From Synchiropus splendidus (taxonomy: Eukaryota; Chordata; Actinopteri; Syngnathiformes; Callionymidae), in NCBI RefSeq assembly GCF_027744825.2, contig NC_071340.1, positions 9,439,501 through 9,503,500 of the forward strand: a DNA stretch of 64,000 nt, written 5' to 3'. The notes beneath the pieces were generated by a model that had not been told where the DNA came from, ran no database searches, and worked only from the letters and a program-made list of their open reading frames with translations. Positions 12,790-25,768 of this stretch are shown in pieces; the first letter of the stretch is position 1; each line of letters starts with the position of its first letter. The position numbers were made by a program, and so were the translations under genes.

Positions 12790-13260
12790 CGGTTACTTCA
12801 TTCTTTCTTGAGAGTTTTTACAATCCAGACCAAGCTGTTGCGCGTTTCCATCCCAGGGGTTTCAGCCAGTCAGAAGGCACACGCTCTGAAAAGCGTATGA
12901 AACTAAGCAAGTGTCGCTTTCTGTCACCAGCTCGTCTTCAGTCACGGCTCAAATCCAAGTGATGAGAAAACACTCCACCTGCGCTTCCTGACTCACTTCT
13001 CCCACGCCGGTCCAACTACAGTCAAGTCCGCCTCAGAAGCAGTGGGAAAAGTGTAAGAGCTGTAGGTAAATCAAAGTTTGTACTGGAGGCATGAGAGGCG
13101 GGAACGCCTCCCTCGGTCCCCCTCAGCTGATATCCAGTGAAACAACTGCGGAGTCCCGACCGCTTTCACAATAAAAGCCCGGCACCTTCTAACGTGTGGG
13201 AACAGCAGAGCAGGACCGCGGGAAGGACTTCGGAGGCCCATCACGCCCTTAAATAACGAT
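12790..13260 (-). promoter_or_regulatory. Probable col27a1 5'UTR and promoter region
   Basis: The segment immediately upstream of the start exon (higher coordinates, minus-strand gene) is locally richer in G+C and CpG than its surroundings, especially about 12980-13240. That is the expected position of the 5'UTR and core promoter. I do not see an unambiguous TATA box on the minus strand and cannot place the transcription start. Confidence 0.4.
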
Positions 13261-14914
13261 GCAGGAAAAAAAAGAATGTCCCCTTCAGTTCAAGTTCAAG
13301 TCGAAGATCAAGCCATTTTCCGTTTGTCCCGCTACTGCTTAGTCAGAATGGATATGGTCGTTGTCTGTCTGCAGAAACGTAAGCTCCTTACATCAGTGCT
13401 GACATCATGCTTAAAGGGTTCCGCCATAAAGAAGCTAGAAATCTCGTGTGATCAAACGAAGTGGAAACATTGGAAGCACAACTCCCACCAAGAATGATGA
13501 TAGTTTTATGAGTCGATGATAATCATAACTAAATGACAGGAAGCTGTTTGCAGAACTTAGGCCCGGACATGTGAAGGAACGGACCAGGTGAAGACGCCTG
13601 CAGATTGGAGAAACATTTACGTCTCAAGATTAAAAATGACTGTTTTTATTGCCATCAATTTAATCGATTAATAAAATAAACTCCTTGTTTCTCTGTCGAA
13701 TCACTTCTTGATTTATTACATTCTGGTCCATGTCGCAGTTTATGTCGAGATAAATCGGCTCTCACCTCACACAAAGATTTTTTGGTCAAAAATATTGGAC
13801 ACTTTTAACGTTTACGAGTGACAGTCATGCCCGTTTTCAGAGCGGATTATCCAGATGAATTCCCTCTGAACACTCCCCAGACATAAGGATTGTTTTGTAA
13901 GAGTTTAAATAAGCAGGTTTGTACCAACCTCGGTCAGAAAGGAGCCAGTCAAGTCATAGTTATGTGTGCGGCCCCCTTAAGGTCCTATCGGAGACATTGT
14001 TTTGCATCAGGTTGGCCTTTCATCTACGCAGATCCAGAGTTTGTAGTCACTTCACAATGATACTGGTGTCTGGCAACAACTGTTCATCTCATTGTAAATA
14101 TTAACACAAAATCTTCAGCTCCTCTTTTATCATAATGAGCAGCAGTTGTTTAATGTTTTGAACAAACTTTTTTTTTTTCTCAAGCCACTGTCAAACATGA
14201 TCTGAAATGTTATAGAAATCCATTGAGATGAATCCCATTGGTGTCAATGGATCATGTAGCAAGTGACCAAAAAATTGTTGTCAGTCATCCATAACGTCTC
14301 GTTCGCGTTCAATTTGTTCAGAGCTTTTAAGCATCTCCTTCATTTGTTGTTTGAGCATTGCAGCGCCCACTACTGCCCTGGCATATGTACTGCAATGTTT
14401 AAGGTCAATTTCTGTAGATTCATGCAAGACAAGACTGAGCCCTTTTTTGAAACCGTCTGGGAAAGAGAGTCAGAAGGGTACGGAATGTCCTCTTCTAGGT
14501 TAGCAACAAGATCTAAGAAGTACTTTTTCAGGTGAGGGGCAATGCAGCATAATCTGCCCTCACCTATGTTCTAGAATAAAGGTAGCGATCGAAGGAACGA
14601 GATCAAGTGATCATAAATAGATAAACTTTTTCATCAACCACACAGGGGCCCAATACATTAAACAAGGTTTCTGTGACAGTGGTATCAGTAGTATACACAG
14701 GATGTTTTCCCTGGTGTGAGTGGATGGGAATTTTAGCATCGCTGCCTTCACCATTGACCCATGACACCGGAGATGGTTTTCCCCCAGTCACAGTTTTTGT
14801 CAGTTTTGTTTTGTTCCTTTATTTCTAGATGTGATGCATAGAATGTAGAATGTATATGGTTCATGGTATCAACATGCTGTGGAGGAGATGCAACGTTAGG
14901 TGCACTTTATACTA

Positions 14915-14963
14915 AATCAGAATCAGAATCAGAAAAGCTTTATTAATCCCAAGGGAAATTGTG
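14915..14963. mobile_element. Teleost LINE 3' tail remnant
   Basis: An AATCAG hexamer repeated about three times is followed by AAGCTTTATTAATCCC and AAGGGAAATTGTG. This arrangement is the common 3' tail of a widespread teleost non-LTR repeat. No coding part is nearby. Confidence 0.6.
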
Positions 14964-15087
14964 TTCTTAACATGCTCTGTACTCAACATATCACAATAAA
15001 TTAATAAGAAATAATCTTAGAAAGTGTAAAAAAGTTATACTAATAATTCTAATAATAACTAATAACATTAGTAATCGGGCTGCATTT

Positions 15088-15135
15088 ACTGACCTGGCGG
15101 GCCAGATTTGGTCCCGAGCCTTACGTTTGACAAAT
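15088..15135. mobile_element. hAT-type remnant
   Basis: The string GGCGGGCCAGATTTGGTCCC followed by GAGCCTTACGTTTGACA resembles the end of fish hAT-like elements (GGGCC..TTTGACACATGTG type). Only one end is seen. Confidence 0.4.
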
Positions 15136-18100
15136 GTGGCTGTATAGTCTTCACAGTGCAAGTGACATTTAATTGATTTAATTTAGTGAAGTATTAAAAG
15201 TTCTCTGAGAGTTGCAGTTGAGTACACATCTCCTCTCACAACTATAAACAATACGACATCAATGAAACTAATCGATGCTGGGCCATATCTTTTCTGAGCC
15301 AACAGTCCTGCAGTATAAAAATAGAGAGACGTTTTTATCTCTCCATCAGAAAAAAAACTTTTATGACCAACAAATTGTCCTCTTCCTGACTGAACACATC
15401 AATTTCATTTGTGTGGGTGTCTAAGGGTGTGTCTGCGTGTCCTACTGTGCTTTGTTTGTCGATTGTCTTCTGTCCTGTTTTTGGCAGTATCTGATCCCAT
15501 AGATAAGGCCTGACATTTAACTAGACACTAAACTGTCATTGTGATTGACATTTAAGAAATGAATTGGACTTGTCCACAGCCAGAAAGCATTAAATGGTTT
15601 TGCAGTGTAACAGGAAAGCAAAGCTTCCCTTATATCTCGATAGTGAAGGAATCCTGTCAGTGCTCCCTGGTGGTTGATCCAGAAATTACAAGAGAAAGTT
15701 TCTGCTGAACACAAAAGAAGACTCATAAACCGCTGTGAAATGAGTAATCTTGTGGCATGGTTTGTATCACACTGAGGAAACTGAGGGAATACAAATCGAT
15801 ATCCGTGTCTCTCCGGTAGCAGAGATGTGTTGCCAGACTGCATTGATTTCACCGTGTGTCGTCGTGTGCTGTGAAATTCCTTCACCACAGAGAGTCCTCG
15901 CTGACCCGTCTTCAGCAAACACGCTATGACAGTGTCCAGGGGAGACTCAACAGAGCAGCGATTCAGCCGCCTGCAACCGGATCCTTCCTCCTCACACACA
16001 GACCCCTTACAGTTCGGACAGAAAGGAAGAGAGCTCACCACCTCGCCATGTACCTGTCTGAGCTGATCGGATGTGAGTTTTTGTTACCAAAGAGTCCTGC
16101 TTCACAAACAAGACAGGCAATGTCTGTGCTGGCCGAGGAGGAAGGGCCCAGAGGAATGAAACTCTCCTGGGAGTTCAGATCCGTGGGGATGATAAATGCA
16201 CTATGAATACAACCCAGGAAGTGAGTGGACATAGATAATTCAGCTTTATTCAACACATAGATGGATGAAACCTATAGTTTATATTCTCAACCATGCTCTG
16301 TTATTGAGGCAGAATCCTTAAGAGGACCAATCGTGGCACCTCTCATTAATCTGAGAGAGAAAATAAATATTTCATAGACTTCAAGAAGAAAGACTTTTTG
16401 CAGCCTCGAAGTGTTTCAGTCGGCCTCCGATACAACTTAGTGTTGCGTGAACTGGATTGTCGCCACATTGCTGTGACACTGAATGAAAGGTTTCACAGTT
16501 TCCCCCTGCAACAGTGACGCCTGCTGCTATCTGACATTTCCCTGCAGAGAAGCTTTTCAATATTGATAAATCATCCATGGTTTGATCCCAAACTCAAATG
16601 TCAGCCAAACAATGCCCCTTGTCTTGTCATTGAGCAGATCGACATCCAAAACAATTTGGAGATAAATGCCAGATCTAATGTTTCTTTTTTTTTTCCTACA
16701 AAGGTTCAGGCACAGTTTCAACCATAACTGCCCCGTTATGAGCTGAGTCACCGTTCTGGTATGTTTGGGAAAACCACTTACTCATCTCCACATGCTGCCT
16801 TTGTCAGGTCACAGGGGTAACAGTTTCATCTCTCCAAGAGCACTTAATCTCGCTCTGTGAGAAGAATTGAGGATCTAATCTCTTCATTTACCCTGTGGTC
16901 TCCTTCCAGCTGGGTGAAATACCTCCAAGGCATCAAGCCAAAACTAGCTACAGGCAAAGGCAGAGCCTAAGATTTGAGTCTCAGGTGGAATATTTGGTAA
17001 TTGTAAAGATCAGAACACACTTTTACCACCTGTATTGTCAAGTTGCTCTGAGTCACTATCAAAATTCCAATTTAAATAGATTTGTATGACCATGTTTGCT
17101 CAAGATTGATGAAGGGTGTAGGTATCTTTGATCCTTTGATGTCGGCTCTTGCTATCGCTGTGGAGCAGAACTCTCCAAGAGTTGGACTGTTCACCCACCA
17201 ATGGGGAATGTGAGCTGGGATTAGACCGTGGTGAGGCAGGTTAGTTTCACCCTACTGATGATGTGTTGTCGCAATAGTAATCCTGTGGCCTCGGTTTATG
17301 TGACTTGACAGTTAAAAGAATGGATGTAGATGGGAGGAGATACCTAACCAAACAGCATGGATGAGGAGATGACAGTCTATATAACTGAAGTAAATGTAGG
17401 ACAATAGAGTAAAGTGAAAAAGTTTCACTTACTATTGTTGCAGTTTTGATACTTCTATCACTGCCTGCTAGGAATTAAAAGTTCCACTTCATGCCACAGA
17501 GCACCATTGAAATGGATCTGTTATGCAGACGTCTCACATCCAGCCCCATGATCTGGTGCCAGGCTTTTGTTTGCCTATTTACTGTTCATAATTGTAGCGT
17601 CTGTTTCCAACCGACCAAAGATAAGGATCCAAAAGCGGATATTTATTTAATCATTTTATGTTCCACCTCATCATGTTCCAGTCACAGAGCTACAGGTGTT
17701 GCTGCAAAATACTTTGGACTGAACAACAAACATCCTGGATTGGTCAAGCTGCATTAGTGATATCAGATTTGGACAGAGAAGACAAAGAAGATTTGTTTGT
17801 GCCTGTGGTTTCATGGAGAGCAGAACTAAATGGAGCAAACATAAAGTTTTTGTTCAAGTCTGACAACTAATCATTGACTAAACACAACATGCTAAATGTA
17901 GCATGAAAACAGGTGGATGAGCACACTGCCCCCGCATTGGTGAACCTCCACTCATGATGGGAGATAGACCTGGAAACAGCAGTCACATTACAGGACACAC
18001 AACATTAGAGTCCAAATCTGATGGCAGCAAGTACCTGTGGTTCTGCATGTATGACCTCCCTCCTGATGGGAGTAACTGAAACTGACTCTTAACAGATGTG

Positions 18101-18444
18101 AGAGAGTCCTAAGCAAATATAGTGAGAGGTTCTCACCTCATGCAGGTGGTCAGCAAGTGCACACGTGGGAACCAAACCAACACATTCTTGTTTATGTGGT
18201 CATTTTAAGGACTTGCACAGTCAGAGAAAAATGGAGTCTTCAACAAACTACTATGAGTTTGCTGTGGATTTAGTGGCAGATCAATGTTTCCATCGTCACT
18301 TTTGGTCATGGGTTGTATGTCCAGACTGATAGAATGAAGCATGTCTTCCTATCCTTGAGAGACAAGGGGAAAGGAGCCATTAGCTTAGGAGTGATGATTC
18401 CTGGGGGCAGTATGCCGGGCTCGGTGAAGGCTCCAGGTAGTGAT

Positions 18445-18624
18445 GGGCTGATGAAGCTTCATGAAACAGCATCCATTTTCAAGGTCAGTAGGTGGCGCTC
18501 TGGGTTTAAAAATGATTTGATGTTTTCATCTCATGGATGCGCATATCTAAAGATTAAAGATCAGAGGGTTCCATCTAGTGGGCTCTGAAAATGATGACAC
18601 TGTTCCACGAAGCTTCATAAGCCC
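18445..18624. mobile_element. Short inverted-repeat element (MITE-like), best copy
   Basis: The left end GGGCTGATGAAGCTTCATG and the reverse complement of the right end, GGGCTTATGAAGCTTCGTG, match at 17 of 19 positions. The similarity continues through AACAG and ATTTTCA for about 70 nt per arm at lower identity, so the whole 180-bp unit can fold back. The arms contain TAGGTGGCGCTCT and CACTAGATGG motifs. There is no open frame. I see no clear target-site duplication. Confidence 0.68.
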
Positions 18625-19719
18625 AAAACTGGCTCCTGGAAAAAGCTCCACATCACTTAAATCATGTGATGGGAAACACAGTCAGATATTCCAGAGAAAG
18701 TTCCTCAGAAGATGAATGTCAAACTTGTAGGACACCAGATGCATCTTAAGAGACTGGAGTGGACTGTACTGTACTTCTTCCAAATGTGCTGCGTACCCAC
18801 TGTCCCTAAGTGTGTCTCAAGTGTGCATGTGAGGAGATAACATTGTTACTCTGGCCTTTAAAGTAAAAGCTGAAGTGGCCTTAAAAAGCAAAGTCTGGAA
18901 ATCCCATTGGGAAATGCAAAAAGCAGATAGATGAGGGCAATTTGGGGAGGCAGAGAAAAAGGGGTCGTGCAAGGTAAAAGTAGCTGATCCATTTAAAATG
19001 AAATGACCAGTGTGCTGACAGGTGACATCAGATACTGCACTGCAGTCTGCCAGTTCTTGGAGTGGAAGCTGAAACAAATTCCGACTGAGCTTTGGTGTCT
19101 GACGGCTCTGATTTGAGGAAATTCAATTAAAGGACTCTTGTAATATTGGCTGGTTCATTTCAGACCAGATGAAGATTGCAGGAGCAGCAGGACAAAGAGG
19201 TCACTGATGTGTCGTATAACAGAGGAGGATGAATGTCTTCAGTGAAGAGACGAAATACGCCGCTGTTGCTGTGTGAAATCAGAATCAGTTAGGAATGAAG
19301 AGTTGTTAACTACTCACGTTATTGTACCTTAACTACTATAGAAAAATAGAAAAGAACAAATGTTGCCGTAAAAGTATTGCTCTTTCCTTGGATGTTATTT
19401 TTTCTTGAACTATTCCTCAATGATATAGATGGTTCAATATAAGAAAACAGACATCATATTGGTGTCTTGAAGGGGGAAAAGAAATATTCTCTGGGCCATT
19501 ATTTAAACCCATATTACACATATCAAGACTCAGACAAATGTGAGGCTGTTTTTACTGCAGGAGTGGTTCATGACTTTTGGTGGCAAACGGACAAGATAAA
19601 TTGTTTTGATATATGGAGTGCCATTCATGAAGAGGTCATTCGGGGGCAGAGAGGAAGACAAGGGTGTCATGATCGCTCGAGGAGTCTGACCCAAGTGCTG
19701 AATTGTTGCCAATGTACAG

Positions 19720-20350
19720 AAGGCTTGGAACAGCCAGAGTAGGTCTGAACAAGTTTTATTACAGGAAACTCAATAAATAATACACAAACAGGAACGAAGA
19801 ACCGATGGAGTCGACACCAAAAGTGGAGCAACAAACACGTAAGGAAAGGGTCAAAACCTGAAAACAGACAAGCAGGCGAATTAAACTCAAACCTGACTGA
19901 CGGAGACAACGAAACGCACTCGGAAACAAAACTCACAAGGCCCAAACAACACAAAGCGCTTAGTGGTGGAACTATACAGACACACACAAGGAATAAAAAT
20001 CTATCGAGAGAAAAACTAAAGGTGAGTTACACATAACACTCACAAAGCGAGGAGTACTACTGAGGAGGCAGCAGAAAAAGAACCAGCTCGCACATAGAAT
20101 TTAGAAATATAAACAAGAGCACGAGAGAGCGGAGGATGGAGAGAGTTTACCGTTGGAATGTGAAGTAACCATCTGGCAACACGAACTGGCTCTGAGGTGA
20201 TGATAAACAGCTGCGCTGATTAGCTGAATCGAGGCCAGCTGCGTTGCTGAGGAGGCTGGGAGACAAACAGGAAACGGAAACACACACACAAAACTAGAGA
20301 CGCAACAACAAAATAAAAGCACAAAAACGAACATAATAGATGGAAGCTGA
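19720..20350. repeat. Possible retroelement untranslated or LTR-like block
   Basis: The stretch is A-rich on the plus strand with long runs such as ACACAAACAGGAACGAAGAACC and many CpGs; read on the minus strand it is a T/C-rich leader-like sequence. Its composition differs sharply from both flanks and resembles interspersed teleost elements. No coding frame or termini were identified, so the class is uncertain. Confidence 0.3.
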
Positions 20351-20563
20351 CGATGCTCACAAAGCCCAATTGACACTCGGTTTCAGGGTGTACAATCCAT
20401 TTTTTTCTATTTCTTGTTCGACATCCACTGCAGCTTCGGACCTATTCATCCTCCATTTTCGGGGTGCACCTCTACGCAACGCTGCATATGGTCCATGGCC
20501 CTAACATCATTGACTGAAACAGAAACATCATTGGCTGTTAAAGGACTGGAAGACGATTTAAAC

Positions 20564-20740
20564 CAGGGGTCACAGAACTGTTCCAGAAAGGGACACAGCG
20601 GGTACAGGTTGTTCCAACCAACCAAGGATGTGCTGCTTCCTCAAACAGGTGATCTGATTGTCAGTCAGATGCTGCTAGCTTCAACTGACGCCTTATTGGT
20701 TAAACTGTGTGAAAACACCCATGTGCGTAGTTTGCTACAA
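20564..20740 (+). mobile_element. hAT-like non-autonomous element remnant
   Basis: It begins with CAGGGGTCACAGAACTGTTC, then AGAAAGGGACACAGCGGGT, ACAGGTTGTTCCAACCAACCA and AGGTGATCTGATTG. The order matches a repeat widespread in fish and other vertebrates (CAGGGGTCC..CTGTTCCAGAAAGGGCC..GTGGGTGCAGG..GTTCCAACC). The right limit is approximate. Confidence 0.55.
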
Positions 20741-22516
20741 CAAGCGTTAACAGTCCCTTAGCATCCCGAAAAGGATGCTAGCGTCCAGATTTTATGTTGG
20801 AGTGATGCAGACATCAGGACCAGAGGACAGGGCCTATTGAAACTATCAACTAAGTTGTCAGGAATATTTTTTCCTCTCCTTCAGCATATACATCATGATG
20901 TATCATTGCTGTACAGCGACTATGTTTGGTGGCTGCCATTAAACTGACTGTTAGGATTAGGATTCCATGTCATTTTCATAACTAACATCAGTTAGAGGAT
21001 TATAATCATGGACCGAATTGAATTTCAATGAAAACAATATTTTGTTGTTCACAAAGTTCTATGCATTGGAAATACACAAATCCCATGAGGTTATTCATGC
21101 TTCCTTCAGTGCAGTGCAAAGTGTCCTCCTTTTTGGTGCCGTGAAAATGGCCTTTCTATTGACACCACATGTGTTTGCCTGGCATGCGCGTTACGTCCCT
21201 GCTCCATCAACCTTCTGCAGGTGTTTTCGGTTCCATTAGAAAAACATCCCAGTGCAGTTTTCATGTGGCCGCATCTTTGGTAATAGATTATAAAAGAAAA
21301 TAGTGAACCCATGTAGGCAACTTTAGAGAAGGAATGACCAGCTGATACTGGTTTTCTATGTGGAAATATCTTTGTGTTGTCTTACACTGAACGATGGCCT
21401 AATAGTTTAACTTCAATACAGTGCTGTCTCCCCTGCCACCGCTATGCTCTGCAGAATATATGTGCTCGTGTTTGTGCTGCGACAGAAATAAAGCTTTGCC
21501 TATCGTGGATGCAAAGTGCCTCATAGATCGCAGACGCAGACACAACGCAGGGTAAAATGGCCTGTGGTCAAAATATGTACTACATGAAGCGGCAAAGAGA
21601 ACAGCCAGTGAGCAGATCTGACCAACAGCAAACGTCCCGTCTCCATGTTTAACTTAGAAGAAGTAGCTCTAGGTGCCAAGATCTTAATAGTTTTACTGGT
21701 TAAGATTAGGACACAATAAAGGAGAAGATGCCTAACATAACCCTTAGATGTTTAGGTAAAGATAGGGACAAACACAGGTCCAGTGCACTGATCCAAATAC
21801 TGCGACCCAGCAGCTGTCAGTTACACTGCAGATCTGGATAAAGATGTTGCGCTCCTCACATCTCCATCTGCAGAAAATAATTCACGGCAGAAAAACTTTG
21901 CAGATTCACCACTTGGCAGGAGGAAAAGAAAATAATTACCGCTCCTGTCAAGCTTTGATCAGAAGCAGTTATTCACAGACCCTCGACGACTGACGGTGAT
22001 GGCTCCAGACTTCTGGTGAATTCGCTGTTTTTGGCTGCGAATTGAAGAGTAGGTATGATCCACACAACGGTTGAATTTGCAGAGCTCAGTGATGGCAAAG
22101 GAAAGAAAGGTCAGTCAGATGTGGCCGGTAAAGTCAGTGGGCGTAATGATTCGCAGAGGTGTCGTTTTTCTCAGGGAGGTAGTAAATAATTACAAGTAAA
22201 AAATAGGGTCAGCAAAGCTTGAGATGAAGTCAGATTTAGCAAGGAAGGAGGTGTGGAGTCGTGAGTGGTGAAGCTGGTGGGTAGAAGAAAGAAGCTGGAG
22301 ATGAACTCCGAGGTGAACGCAACAGCACGAAGAAAGGTCCAGTTCACAGAGAGCTCTTTTGAAAGCACATCCAGACTGCAGTGGAAAACAAACATGACTC
22401 CCACACTACCTGAGGATCTGTTTAGAAGACCAAGCAGGAAGGAATCTTTTAGTGGAGCGGAAAGAGGATGAGTAAATTTAAATGTCACCATTTAAATGTG
22501 ACTGTTTTCTTTTGTT

Positions 22517-22522
22517 TTTATT
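22517..22522 (-). terminator. Polyadenylation signal of the LRR gene
   Basis: AATAAA on the minus strand (TTTATT on the plus strand), 68 nt beyond the stop codon at 22590-22592. This is a sensible position for the end of a short 3'UTR. Confidence 0.6.
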
Positions 22523-22589
22523 GTCAAGAAATGTTAATAAAATAGGTGATATCGTGACACATGAATAAACTTGAACACTTGGTTTGGTT

Positions 22590-23208
22590 TCATCTCTGCT
22601 TGACCTCTTGGTGAATCCGTCTGATGAGTCCTGGGCTGATGTTGTTCTCCTGAAGGCTCAAGTGTGTGAGTGGAAAGTGATTCCTGGAAAGGAGCGCCCC
22701 CATGATGTCGTTTCCTCCCACATCACTAATGCCGTTACAGTCCAGATCGACCTGCTTCAGATTCATGTTCGCCATCAGAGCGTCTGCCAAAAGTCGCACT
22801 CCCGGGTCGCCCAAGTTGTTCTCATCCAGATTGATCTGAGTCAGCGAGCTGTTCCCTTTGATGCTGTCGAAAAGCTCCTTCCAGGCCGACAGATCGGCCT
22901 CGCTGGTCTGAGCCAGACCCAAATACTGCAGACAGGAGTGACTCCTCATATATGACGCTAAGACTTTCACCCCTTCGCTGCCAAGTTTGTTCCCTCCAAT
23001 GTCCAGTTCCAACAGAGCAAAGGCCTTGAAAGAGCTCCACCCAGCGGGCGAGTTGATGATTGCATGCTGCAGTTGCAGATTCTGCTCGGATGGGAAGAGA
23101 ATGGCCTGCTGGATGGCAGCAGCAGCTCTGGCCGTCTGGTCTTGAAGCTCCGCCACTCCACTCAGCAGAGTCAAAAGTCCATGGTCCCGCAATTTGTTTC
23201 CAAACAAA
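22590..23208 (-). CDS. Leucine-rich-repeat protein, last coding exon (LRRs 3-8)
   Basis: The terminal exon of a ten-exon minus-strand gene (22590-34267, about 779 residues). The acceptor is ctgttacag and the stop is TGA. It carries most of a ribonuclease-inhibitor-type LRR array with about 28-residue periods, for example LLELDIGGNKLGSEG, LTQINLDENNLGDPG, LKQVDLDCNGISDVG and LTHLSLQENNIS, then ends in HQEVKQR. The previous exon ends in phase 2 and the joined codon restores the repeat GLHLFGNKL, which is strong support. RI-type LRRs form a horseshoe that binds partner proteins. No catalytic domain, NACHT or transmembrane segment is visible. I do not recognise the orthologue; the final LRR vaguely recalls LRRC73/NOD3-like proteins, but the rest does not. 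Confidence 0.85.
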
Positions 23209-24384
23209 CTGTAACAGAAAGATCACAAGAAGCATTGCCACAGAAGAAATTTGATTCAAGTGTCATTTTAAAAACAATGTTTTTCTTGATGTTTAATAGT
23301 TAATACAACCATTTCACCATTACCAATGCAAAAAAAAAAAAAAATTCTGTCAACCAGATCTGGGCAAAGAGCCATGAGTTCAAGGTGAAATGATCAAATA
23401 TTTGGCCGTGTGTAACCAAGAAGTCTCATGGATAATGAATTATTCCTACATTCATCGGCCAATTTTAGCCACTTTGGTAGGTTCTAAATACCACCCCATC
23501 AATGAGATTTATAAAGTATTCTGAGTGATGGACTGGATTAGATTAAGTTAGAAGTATAATAATACATAATACAATATGAGTACAATTATGGTACATAAAG
23601 TAAGCTACATATAAGACTGCGTTACTTTATGAAAGTTGTTGTAGCCCTTTCCATGAGGAAAAGATTAAAGGAACGTAGCACACGCCTACATGACTTTGAT
23701 TTTGAGAATGAATACAGTGTACATACAACATGACTCCACCTGCATGTGTCAGGAGAACCTGACTTCTTTTAGTTATAGTAGCATTGTATTTGTCGGTAAT
23801 TCCTGTCCCACATATTTTCATTGTGAATATAATTTGCTGAAGTCATTGTTTCACAGCTCTTCAGTTACTTTCTACAGCATACTGCCTCACAGCAACACGG
23901 TCAGAGGTTTCATTCCCACTGGACGCTACTCTTGACATGGACCTGTGTCCTGTGATATGTGTTATGATCTGCTCTTATTTTGACTTTGTCTCCTCACACA
24001 TTGCTGTCTCCTCCTCTGTTCTGAGACTCAATAAGCAGTCTATCCAGGGAATCACGCGACTTCACTGCAAATTCTCCAGCTCTTGTGCGTCATCATATTC
24101 ACTCCTACCTAGTTGAGATGAAGTCAACGCTCACAAATATTGCTCTCAGGGGTCAAAATAATTTATTTTGTGCGTGTTCTTTGCACTCGAAATACTCATT
24201 GCTTTTAGCAAATAAACCATATTTTGTTAAAAATCATTGCCGTCTGGAGCTTCTTTAGGCTAAACATTGACACTAGTTTTTTTTCAAGCTGATTTGCAAA
24301 GGTCCTTATTTCCCATAACGTTGTACCACAGTTGAAAAAGGTTGGAACTTCTTCGAAATGAGACATTTTTGGCCACAACAATAA

Positions 24385-24780
24385 AATCCTGGGGGGACTG
24401 ATCAATGGTGCACAGCTGGTGCTGATCTGCAGTCAACCGCGGCAGCTACATAAACCTTAAACCTGGACCCAGGCTCATGTGCTATATAGTCCAGATTCTC
24501 AACTGGTGAAGGCCGCCGTGCATCACCTTCTTTTCTTGGACTCTCAACTGTGTTTTGCACTTTTGCCCTTCTTTCTTCTTCTACTGAGTGAATGTTCTGA
24601 CTTCTGCGTGTGTTTTTGGTTCATTCAGATCTTCTGCTCCCTTGGTTCTGTTTTACTCTGAGTTGTGTGGACTTTGGACTATTAAGCTATTTGGACTTGT
24701 AGTGTTTTTGAATTGTGATTCTGTGTTTTGGACTCTTGCACTAAACCATTAAACAGCTCGTCTGGTCTGTTCTTTCATCA
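24385..24780 (+). repeat. Possible interspersed retroelement leader
   Basis: The stretch runs from CTGGGGGGACTGATCAATGG through GCTACATAAACC to a T-rich tail with GGACTTTGGACTATTAA and GGACTCTTGCACTAAACC. This pattern resembles leader or LTR sequences of teleost retroelements. There is no coding content, and the assignment is by resemblance only. Confidence 0.3.
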
Positions 24781-24964
24781 ACATTCACATTTGGGTTATT
24801 AGTAGCTTGGGTTTCTTCCAGGCACTCTAGTTTCCTCCCAAAAACAGACAGAGGTGAATTGATGACTCAACCAAATAAAGAAATTGCTCAACGTTTAAAG
24901 TGTTTGACCAATATATTCACCTTATGAGTGGAAAATCTTCACTCATTTATAATTCATGGTATTT

Positions 24965-24982
24965 TATATATATATATATATA
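24965..24982. repeat. (AT)n microsatellite
   Basis: About nine AT units in an LRR-gene intron. Confidence 0.9.
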
Positions 24983-25544
24983 AATGGATATATGTTTTAG
25001 CTCATGTTTTTGTTTCATTGATGTCATGCATCATCATGCTTCTTAGCCTCCTCCTTTGATCTGTGTTTTATAATATCTGTCTTTATTGACTGAGCGTTCA
25101 CATGAATTCAAATTTGAATGGAATTAATATTAGTTAATATTTAATCAAAGCTGGGCTTCATGTTGCGGGGAACAACCATGACTTGAAAATTGAGTCAGAC
25201 AAAAGGCATATTAAAGGCTGTGAGTGTGGAGGCAACGTTGGCTCCATACAGCCGAGCAAATGATGTATGTCAGCTACACTTTGCTCTCTGTCAGTAAGTC
25301 CCTGAGCCAATGTCACAGAAACAAAGACGGCGGCTGTATTTAATGGCTATGAAAAGTTTGACAAAAAATAACACCACAGGCATTTCTTCTCATAAAAGAG
25401 ATGGATTGTGTAATTCAGGGTGGAAGACTGAATTTTTATATTCCTGTAAAAAGACAGATGGCCGTCTCGCTTTAGTTATTTTCTTGCCTTGTAGTGATTC
25501 AGTAAGGTTCCCAGAGCTCACACTGTGCTTGTCTGGAGACTTAC

Positions 25545-25768
25545 TGGAGACCTTTGACCTGAGGCTTCACTCTCAGGACATCGAGCAGGATGTGAGCACC
25601 GTATGGGCCGATGAGGTTCAGGTTCAGGTTGAGTAGTGTGACTTTGGACCTGCTGCTCTTCAGCGCCCCTGCCAGGCTGAGTAAAAGGTCGTCTGTCAGG
25701 TCAGTGTTCCTCAGAATCAGCTGCTCCACTTCGTCCGACGTGCTCAGGACTGTCATCAAGGCGTTAAG
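25545..25768 (-). CDS. LRR protein exon 9 (LRRs 1-2 and start of 3)
   Basis: A 224-nt minus-strand exon with acceptor ctggcggcag and donor gtaagt (after CTCCA). It encodes LNALMTVLSTSDEVEQLILR, then LRR units with TLLNLNLNLIGPYG and DVLRVKPQVKGL. It enters in phase 0 and leaves in phase 2; the split codon gives His in GLHLFGNKL, completing an LRR consensus with the last exon. Confidence 0.85.

Larger units (their letters stand above)
13261..22516. other. Intergenic region between col27a1 and the LRR gene
   Basis: No gene could be supported here. Open frames up to 174 codons (for example 15517-16041 on the minus strand) lack homology, splice context and compositional bias. Repeat relics are listed separately: a LINE tail (14915-14963), a hAT-like end (about 15090), an inverted-repeat element (18445-18624), a retroelement-like block (about 19720-20350) and a hAT-like end (20564). 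Confidence 0.6.
23209..25544 (-). other. LRR gene intron 9
   Basis: The interval has phase-2 splice sites on both sides. It holds a retroelement-like block (about 24385-24780) and an (AT)n tract. No exon was seen. Confidence 0.65.

Noticed and set aside
15517..16041. A 174-codon minus-strand open frame in the col27a1-LRR intergenic region
   Set aside because: There is no recognisable domain, no splice partners, no promoter-like context and no bias in composition. Long frames of this size occur by chance in a 64-kb window.
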